A DNA stretch of 64,000 nt, from contig NW_023365788.1 in NCBI RefSeq assembly GCF_000003815.2, positions 334,643-398,642 of the forward strand. The letters run 5' to 3'. The notes beneath the pieces were generated by a model, which worked only from the letters and a program-made list of their open reading frames with translations, had not been told where the DNA came from and searched no databases. The stretch is from Branchiostoma floridae. Taxonomy: Eukaryota; Chordata; Leptocardii; Amphioxiformes; Branchiostomatidae. Made by a program: the position numbers and the translations under genes. Below, piece by piece: positions 25,516 through 35,600 of the stretch. Numbering within the stretch: the stretch's first letter is position 1; each line of letters opens with the position of its first letter.

Positions 25516-26578
25516 CTCACACACAGAAAAAAAAATGGTCCCAGAGACGTCTGTGAATGAGGCTAGTAGCAAAGAGCGTCAATCATGGCGTGTGTTTCTA
25601 TTAATACATGAAGTTCCGCCCCGGACGGACGCGTGTGTGACGATGTTCGGGGCGGTTGCGTCAGTTTGACGATGGGGAAACACGTTTGATCTTTGCCGAC
25701 AGGGTTCCCGAGAATTCATACAGAGATCTTATCAAGACAGATGCATGAATGAAAATTGTTGGGACATTAAGGATTCTTTCGTCAGAGTTCCAGCTAAAAT
25801 CAACTTTTTACGACTGAAAAGTATTATTAACAGAATGCGAACCAACTGTCCATTTTTACAGGTAGGAATTTCATATAGTTTTTTCTCATTCTTGCTATTT
25901 CTCTAGATAAGACCAGTACAGATTTTATGAAATGTTTATGATTTCTTATACTATTACAAACGATTCAGTTAGATTATATAGAATTATCAAAACGTGGTAT
26001 TTGACCCATTTGGAAAATTAATTTTGTACCCTGAAATCCTGTTACTGTTGGTAACGTCCACGACCTTTGACATAAATGTAATTTGGCCTATGTTAGATGC
26101 ACGGAAGGCGGAGCTTGCATAGATTTAACTCTTAAACCTGGGGTAAACTGTACTTCGGATTATAGTAGAGTAAAGCATAGGTTGAATGAAAATGACTAAG
26201 AAATGTTAATCGAACTGCTTTAGCTCGCCCTAAGTTTCTGATAACATAATATATAAGATTCAGTACCCTAACCTTATAAACGTTTCAATGTATTTTCTGA
26301 TACATATCGCAATTGCGGCTGTTTCAAATTGCATAAAGTACCCTATAAGAAAAGGACACCAACGGGACTTGATTTGAAATCAACCGTCAAAATTACGTAT
26401 GCAGGTCAAAGTTCATAATCTCGATAAAAATTGCCGCTTTCGTCATCATCCGAAGTTTGATAAACAGCGCGAACCTCGGCAAATCGTCAGAACGTTTGAC
26501 ATCTTGTTTGTGAGACACTTGTTTCTCTTTTTTCCAGGTTGAAGCGAGAAAGACGTCAAGACAGTTGAAGACTTCGGG
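22989..26578. other. Divergent intergenic region between genes 2 and 3
   Basis: 3.6 kb that must carry both promoters. Apart from the foldback element at 25287-25560 I see no repeat or exon. CATAATATATAAGATTCAG at about 26247 is a weak TATA candidate for gene 3. Confidence 0.5.
25287..25560. mobile_element. Foldback element interrupted by C-run and CA repeat
   Basis: Outer ends TTCACAGATGTCTCTGGGGC and CCCAGAGACGTCTGTGAA pair. An inner hairpin (25334-25400 with 25404-25461, CTGGACGTCGAT.../...ATCGACGTCCAG) is about 60 bp per arm. A polyC plus CA microsatellite interrupts the right side. Confidence 0.75.
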
Positions 26579-26639
26579 ATGAAGATCTTTGGACACGTCG
26601 CCTTTTTTCTCCTGGCTCTACCACTACTTACCATTGCAA
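26579..26639 (+). CDS. Gene 3 exon 1: signal peptide
   Basis: [20 protein letters not shown], then donor GCAA|GTAAGG in phase 1. A pyrimidine tract and AG at 26526-26537 just upstream could be the acceptor of a 5' UTR exon. Confidence 0.8.
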
Positions 26640-29600
26640 GTAAGGATTATGAAATATTTGTTGGGTTTAAAACATAGCATACCCGGTTACCCGTTCTGGC
26701 AATCTGCCACGACAGCAGTCCACCTACAAGCAGTTAAAATGCATGTTTGTCACATCTAAGCATTTCTACGTTAATTCCGTATTTTTATAATTCCGAAATT
26801 TGTTTTCACCGAGGAATGCGGTGCTAAGGCGTTTAACATATTTGATACAACCACCATTATCTTTGTCGTTGGATGAATGGAACCTAACCGTTAGCGTTTA
26901 ACTGATATAATCGTTGACAAAAAAACTATAACACAACAATGCTGGTTTTTGCACTACACTGTTGTCATTTCTCCGATAACGTCCTAGATTTGTCGAAGTT
27001 ACCGATTCCGTGGCAAAACTGATAAGGTTTTTAAGAAGGCACGCTTATTTTTATCCAAATTTTGTGCCTTAGTGTAAAAATCATTGCAACAACGTAGTGT
27101 CGCGCAAAATGGTGTTTGGCCTTGACCCAGAGGTCCCGGTGTTAAATCTTTTGGTAAGTCACCGATCTTTCCCCCTTAGGAAATACACTTTACACGACTT
27201 TCCTTACTTAACACAGGTGAAAATGTTACCTTACTTCGGATAGGATGTTTACTGAAGACCCCATGTTTGGGGAGAGGCAAACCTCAAACGCGTTAGCAAA
27301 GCCCACACACTTATCGAAAAGAGTAGACTTCCTTCCCAGTGCGAGTTGAGTAAAGTGATCCCCAAGTAACTTTTTCCTGATCTTCCCTTACCATTTTGTC
27401 CCTTTCTCTTCTTCCCTACTTCGCCCCTGGTAGGGTTATTTTGAGGTGTTTCTATTAATGGAAACTATAAGGTAGCAGCAAAGACGAAATTTCTTGAGAG
27501 ATATTATTACATTGTATAAATGCAAACCATTTCATTCATGTCAACACTATTTTGACCTCTTTTTGTGCCACGTACTTTTGAAAATCAGTAGCTGAAGTAT
27601 TTTCTAATGGAAACAAGTATAGACATTAAAGCTGAAGGCAAAGTTGTTTTGGATAATCATTGTTCTACCTGAAGATGGCTCAGGATTATACAACAGCCAG
27701 TAGTACGGTTTAAGTGCGGGTTCAAAATACCACCTGCATATGCAGGTTAGTGCAGGTTAAATTGGAGCTGTGCAGGTATCTCTAATGTATACCTGCACTT
27801 AACCTGCACTGGTCCATGAGACTTTTATACATAAATGTCATATGATATAGGTGTATGCGGATTGTTATTAGCTGCATTGAAAGTTACCACCTATGAAAAA
27901 TATAAGAGAAAAAAATAAATGGTTCCTGAACAATTTTAGTACGATCCATACTTCCTAAATCCAGAGTGGTGCAGGTAAAATTTGTCTGGTGCAGGTAATT
28001 TTCAATGTTACCTGCAGGTATGCAGAAAAAAAACTTCGAGCACTGAAATGTAAGTCGGGGAATGCTTATTTAAGATTTCGTTCAAAAGGAACTCTTGACG
28101 TCACTCGCCCAATCTTGATCACAGCTCCAGTTCCTTTCTTATCCATGTTTTTATCGCCTACCATATACGTATATTTAAATTTCGTTGCGTGCTAGAGAAT
28201 AACAAAAAATTAATATGCGGTTGATATCGATATGGTCTGCAATCATGCAGACCACCCTGTTTGATCTGCCCACGTGTTGACAAGACCACGACTTGTTGTG
28301 GACAGTGCTCACATTCTTGGCTGGAATTTTGATAACAAACACTTCATTGATCGTTGTTTTGCTTTCAGATAACCTGCGTGCGTTCTTTGTTTATAGATAA
28401 TATGTTTAAAAGCTTCGGCAGTATATCAAAGGAGCATGACGCAGGATGCCAATAGTTATAGCCGATTTTATTTAGATTAAATGCCCTAGGACGAAAACAA
28501 AATGCAGATATTATTATCTCCATGAAAATAGAGATGTTGTTTTGGGTGTGTGACCTCTTTGTGTGTGTGTTTTTGTGTCCGGATTTTTGTAGTCAGCAGA
28601 AGTCAAGAACCTCAAGATGGAATACGATGATATTTTGTATGTAGGTAGGTGTTGCGAAGACAAAGGTAAAGGTCGATTTCGGGCACCCTACTATGTAACC
28701 TTAGTACTGCAGCATAGTTTTTATCCTTTGACCTGGACATGCTATGGTCTTACCGCCCCAAGAGGGTCTGCATGCTCTTTTCCGTAAGGCGTAGGCAGGT
28801 CTTTTAATTTCGCGTAATTCGTAGGGAAGCTATTTTATTTCACGTAATTCGTAGTGAGTATGGAAAATTGACTGTAAAGCGTAGCCAGTGTATTTCACGT
28901 AAAGCGTAATCTAGCCTAAAGATTTCACGTAAAGCGTAATCTAGCCTAAAAATTACCCGTAAATCGTAGCCTGGTCTCCCAAAAGTCGAAGGGTAGTCTA
29001 CCAGTGAATTTAGCCCCTCAAAACACGGGAAATTGCGTTTCAGATGATCAAGATTTAAAAATTTCCCTTGCAAATCCTCTCACATTCGGTCATCGACAAG
29101 CCAAAATATGTATCGGGGGCCTCGCCCTCACCTTTTGCCGTAAATAGGAATGTTATTGAAGGTAGCTAGCTTAGTCCGGCAGCAAAATTTGCCTATCAAA
29201 ATGCAGGAAATATCATCTTAGAGGTTCAAGATTTCAAAATTTCCATGGTCCTCCCGTTGCGCCGCCTCGTGCCTTTGGCGCTCGAAATGCTGAAAATATG
29301 TTGGGGATGTGACGTGTCAACTTCAAACACCTTTTTTGCTGATAGAAATGTCATTAGATTTAGCTTTATATAATATCCATCAAATCAAAATTTTCTTAGA
29401 AAAACTCAGGACGCGGCGTTTCAGGGGGTCAGGATTTCAAAATTTTCCCGGACTTCCCTTGCGACGCCTCACCCCTTCGGCGCTCGACATGGCAAAAATA
29501 AGTTGTGTGGCGTCACCCTCAAAAGCTTACACTAAATCCCTGGGAATCTTTAATTAGATATGCCATTTAACTTTTGTCTGCCAGCGAAAATTTACCCTCA

Positions 29601-32600
29601 AAATGCAGGAAATAGTGTTTCAGAGAGTCAAAATTTAAATCTTCCCAGCGGAGCATGCCCCTGCCTCTGTCGAGTGTTGCCAGCCTTCCAGAACTTTACA
29701 GTCAAAGGTGTTCCAGATGTTGATGGTCCAATTATTGCAAAGTTGCAAGCGAAAATATAATGACATCGTGGCTCGACATTTTCTTACAACAGAATTCGTT
29801 TGGTTTGGTTTGATGTAGTCGGTAGAGTTCTATCCCTGTTGCAGGAGAGTCTTTTATGCGATGGTCAGTTCGCAGTATCTTTCTGTAGCACTTCATCTCC
29901 AGGACCTGGATTCTGCGGCTGTCACTTGCGTGTAGCCCTGACTCATAGTCATAGGTTACCACGTACACACAACACGGGCAGTGCTCCCAGGTTACATCTA
30001 GAGTTCGGAGGGCTGCACGAGCTGTTTCTAGGCGTATACTAACAGCTAAGCTGGCTATTTCTTCTATTGTGGGCATGAAGTACTTAGGTAGTTGTTCTTT
30101 TCGTCAGGTGGTTGTTACTTGAATGGGTCTCTTGGTTACAGCCATTATATAAACATTCTTCCAAAATTGCCCCTAATTGTCATGCCCCCCGTGACCAAAT
30201 ACTGGTAATTTACTTGCACAAAACCCTGAACTGTGCATCGAGTGGTCACTTGCAGCCACAGTTTTCTCAATATCATAAATCAAAACATGCCTATCATTTT
30301 GGGTTTAACTTTCTGGTGGCCTGTGTAACGTCACTGTGTGACATGAAAATGTTCAACACGAGTACTACCCAGATACGTTAAGTTGTTGAAAATTTCCATC
30401 TTATTACGGACAGACTACTATGCAAAAGACTATTATCTCCTTCAGTCTGTTCATTCGTGATTCGGTCTGTTCATTCGTGATTCATAATCACCGGTCTGAC
30501 CAGTTTTTAGGCATAAAAATTAAAGGCAGCTCCGAGTCCTACTTCCTACATACCAGACCATCTAAATCTACACGGGCTGTTCTCGGCATTGACAGGTAAA
30601 ACTGCAGTCAACCGTTTATCTTCACTATTTGTTTGCATTGTAGTAGTTTCGTACTCTACAGAACGTTTAAATCGGTAACACCAATTCGGTAACATTTGTA
30701 ACTTGTTCTTTATGTATCCGGATTTTCTTGTCCGGCTTAACTTGGTCACTCCCAATCCCTACATCCGAATGCCTGAGAATGCAGAGAATGAGTCAAAGCC
30801 TGTGTAGGCTTACGTGTGTTCATAACAACACCTACATGTATCTACTCGTTGATTTGTATTTTAGTCAATAACAGAAAAAGCAAGACAGAACATTCATGCC
30901 GACTCTAGTATGTGGTTCATCTTTACGCTTGACAGGAAAATTGGGCAACATCTTTAAATAGCGTAAACCGTTGACAGCCTTTCTGAATTTAGCGTAAAAC
31001 GTTGCCGGCCTTCGTGAATTTAACGTAAAGCGTTGTCGACCGTCCCGAATTTAACGTAAAGCGTTTTCAGGACCCTCCATTCAGACCCTCCCCCAACCGT
31101 GAACTATTCATCCCTGTCTCTCGCGTGCCACTAGATCAGTACGTGGTATTGAGTACTTTGCATGTGAATGAATCGACTTAAAGGCGTGTCCTCGCTAGAA
31201 ATCTACTGGTTGTGTTTCAGTAACGCCCCTTCCCCCAGTCTGGATAGAGTTAATCTTTAAGTCTATTGGAAAAAGTTTCGTGCCCGAGAAAAAGTAACCG
31301 TTATGGTAAGGGGGCAGGTTTGACTATAAATTCAATATTTTGCAGAATCCCTGCGTGACTTGCATGCCCTGAAGGATTCTCCTCCTATACCAAAGGATGA
31401 AAAACAAAAAGAGAACTACCTTAGAGACATGAAAGTGAAGATGGTGAGTATAAACATACAGTTACGTATGTATATGCATTGTATACTTTTTGTCAAATCT
31501 AAAAACTTCAACACAATTTTCAATAGTCAGATGACATAAAAAGTTTGTTGTGATTGTGACGCCAACACTGCCATGTTATGCTACTCCAAAATTGATAATC
31601 TAAAGTTGTTTGATGGTGTTGCAAATGTGTACACACAATCTGATATGAACACACACACACAAACGCACACACACCACACCACACAAGCACACACAAACTA
31701 ACGTGTACATACAATTAGATACATTTTTCCGCGAAATCATACCTTCGCTTGATATTTCCCATTGAAAATACCAATTTGCATATATAGGCTCATTAAATCA
31801 TCTCCAAATAGCACACATGGTTAAGTAGGCTATTGTGGCATTTCCTCATGAATTGTGTACATTTGACGATGATTTGCCGATATGATGTACAACTCAGCTT
31901 CGTAATGTATTCCCTAAGTATGAAATTCTCAGTATTCACCTGATTAAAATCATTGTTTTGTCTCATCATTTAGGGAAATAAGTCTTTCATTTAAGATTTC
32001 TATCATGGAATACGGTGGATATATGAGCTTTCTTCATCAATTATTTAATAACTTGTTGATCTACTTAATGATTATTGAATTGTATTATTTGTTTATTTTA
32101 GGCTCTCACTGGCCCATATGACATAGGGACAAACATGAAAAACAAAGAATATGTACACCATTTTAAGACAAACTGACAATATTATGGCTATGTGTAGAGG
32201 CGGCGCCAAAGATTGGTGAAAAATGAATTCTGGTAAAAAGAGTCGGACCTTAGTACGGACTGTATAATGGTATTAGTTGAATTAAAAAGCCTATGTACAA
32301 AGGAATGGCACTGTTTGCGCCATCTGACGTCGAAGGTATCAGTATGATTGAACACAAACATTTCACTTGCGCTGCAAGATCTAGGTAAACTCATCATTAT
32401 ACGGAAACAATTGTTGTAAGCAATGCGACATTTCGACAGAACACTCGAACGAAAAGAATTCCATAACTGCGCACCAAAGAGTTGGGAGCAATGAGATGTG
32501 AACAATGTTTTCTTAATAGTAGGTGAACAAAGACAAAATTTTCGAATTATAGTATTTGCACGACAATACAGACCCCTTAGCTGGGCGAGAATACAGTCAT

Positions 32601-35600
32601 CATCCCTCAGTCTGTCATTAATAACAATTCCAAGATATACAAATGATGTCACAAATCTCAAACACTCTCCATACAGTTTGATCGACGGGAGCGGATTATT
32701 ATGATGATACTGTTTACAGTCACACATACACACGTATACACTCATGCGCGCGCACACACATCGGCAAATACAATATCTTCTTGGTGACGTAAATATTTCT
32801 ATTTACGTTTGTTTGTTTATTTGTTTGTTACGTGCAGGTTGGCAAAAAGAGTGCCCGATGCAAAAACGTGTATAGCAATTGCGTCTGCAATTACTACAAG
32901 TTGGTTGACCACTGCGTCTTACCTGCCTATAAAGCATGGATGTTTAAACACTGCGCAGCCACCTGTGGGGTGTGTACCGCAGGTGATTTCTTTATTATCT
33001 TCGGAAGGAGAAACATATTGCTTTTGCTAGTTTGGTCTCATATCTATTAATCTATCCGTCTATCTATCTATCTATCTATCTATTTATTTATTTATTTATC
33101 TATTTATCCATCCATCCATCCATCCATCCATCCATTCATCCATCCATCCATCCATCCACCAATCTCTATCTATCGCTCTATCTCTAAATATATAATAGAT
33201 GGAGATGAGAGAGATACTTAGATATTTATCTACCTATCTATCTATCTATCTATCCACCCATCCATCCATCCATCTATCCATTTATCTATCTATCTCCATC
33301 TATCTCTAGATAGATCGAAAGAGATAGATAGAGATATATACTTTTAGATATTTAGATTTATATATAAACAGAAATATCATATGTTTAGTAATGAATTTCA
33401 TTTACCTTATATAGTCCTGATGCTCTCGTTGCGCGATAAACTTGACTGACTGAGGGTAATATAAACCTTCTATATTTTCTAACTTGAAATCTGTATTTTG
33501 AACCTTTTTCAAAAGACTCCATGGCCAAAGTGTGTCGCAACACATATCCGGATCAGATGTGCACCATGTTTGCGTCACTTGGTTTTCACAAGCAGTCAAA
33601 GATGCAGTACTTCATGGCGTGCAAGTGCCCCAAAGTCTGTGGAATCTGTGACATGGGTACGTAGCCGCACTTCTCCGATAATTACCTCCGTGAAAAATGG
33701 AGGTATAGTTTTTGATGTGACTGCGTGTGTCTGTGTGTGTGTTTGTTTGTTTGTGTTCCCGGATATTTGTGGCCAGCATAACTTTAGTACCTCTGGATGG
33801 ATTGTAATGATATTTGGTATATGGGCAAGTGTTTGAAAAACAAAGGTCAAGGTCAATTTTGGGCCCACTGGTGTATGACCTTCGTGCTGCAGCAGAACTT
33901 CATCTTTTTAATATTTTGACCTGAACATGCTATGGTCCATATTTATTGGTGGCACATAGCTTGTGACGTAAGGGAGAGGGTATACAAGTTTGGCCCCCCT
34001 TGCTTTGGAACTGCAGGGGCAATTTAGTAGAAAAAAATCTTCCAAGGAGCATAACGGACCATTGGAACGATGGACTTCTATGATATTTAGCATGTAGGTA
34101 TGCTTGGCAGAAATGTACATAATGGAGAGCAAATTATGCAAATTTGGACTTAATTTGCATACTAAATGAAGAAAATCTATATTTCCAGCATTTTCCGTTA
34201 TAGGAATAAAATACATATACATATGTAATCCAAGGCAGGTGTAAGATAAGTAGATACGAATTATGCAAATGCGCCACTTATTTGCATAATTAATGTGAAA
34301 ATGTCCTTATTCATCAAAGTACATGTAGTAAATGATTGGATTGTCAATATTGTAAGTTATTTAATAGTGTACATAACCAAGCGTAAAGTAAACAGGTATG
34401 CAAGTCATTTGCATAATCAGAATACTTCATGGAGGTATGAGCTATCCGAACTCTTGCTGCTCCTGTACTACCAATCCTTGTTGAACTGTTTGTTTTAAAA
34501 TCGCATGATCATATTATGATATAAATTCATTCATTCATTCATATAATCTGCTTACATGCACAAGCAAGGCGAAATACCTTGTACCTCAAAATCACTTTTT
34601 TCCAAGTAGAGATCAGTTTGGGTGAAGGTAATGTCCGGGATTTCTTATTGGCGCAGTGTGTTCAGGATCACTTATGAACAGAGCAATTAGAATTTCAGGC
34701 ATTACCTCTCCCTGACCCAACATCTGCTTGAAGGTTACATGAATATTCCTCTCTAACCTTCTGGCCTTTTACAACAATACCAATATTGTTTTAAAGTGGT
34801 CCTTCAATGTTTTTTTTACATCATAACTTTTTTTTACATTTTGACATGTTTGCGTTATTTCAATTAATTTTATTTTATTTATTTAGCACCAAGAAATACA
34901 GCCAAAGTTACCCAACTATCCGGAGGCTATTATAATTGGCTAGCCCCAGTAACCGTACAATATATAATGTGTTCCCAATTGTAGACACACCTCCATCAGC
35001 ACCATCAATCATCGATAATACTTTGGACCAGGAAGAATGTCTGAGGCTTCATAATGAGAAAAGGAGTCTTCATGGTGCTGCAGAACTCACCTGGTGCACG
35101 GTATGCATAGTTTAAGTACATGTCACCTGTGCTGGTATTATTCTTTTATGTTATAAGAATGTTGTCAGCTTCAAGTGTGTAGTGAATAATCCAGTATCTT
35201 TCTTTGTATGAAAGGATGCGGCAAATTAATCAGTGTAACAAAATATCATTCTCACATATTTTGTGCACTTTCAAAAATGAGAAAAACCAGTGGAAGCTAG
35301 GCGTTCTTAATCATAACTAAACAAATCATAACGACCTCTAGCAGAATTTGTTCAATTGCAACCGACAGTCCCAAGTCTAATATGGTTCATTGTTGGCACA
35401 TGCATACATAAATATATAGATCAACATGGTCAGGATGCCCCCACCCTATTCTTCTGACTAAGAGAAGCTGGACATCGTGTCATTGAGGTCAAGACGAGTA
35501 GATTGACTTAAATAAGCATGAAGTTATCAGACTTGTTCCAAGTTACTCCATTCAGAATTCACGACCATCTGGTCAAGTTCCCTTTAATGCGTATTCATTT

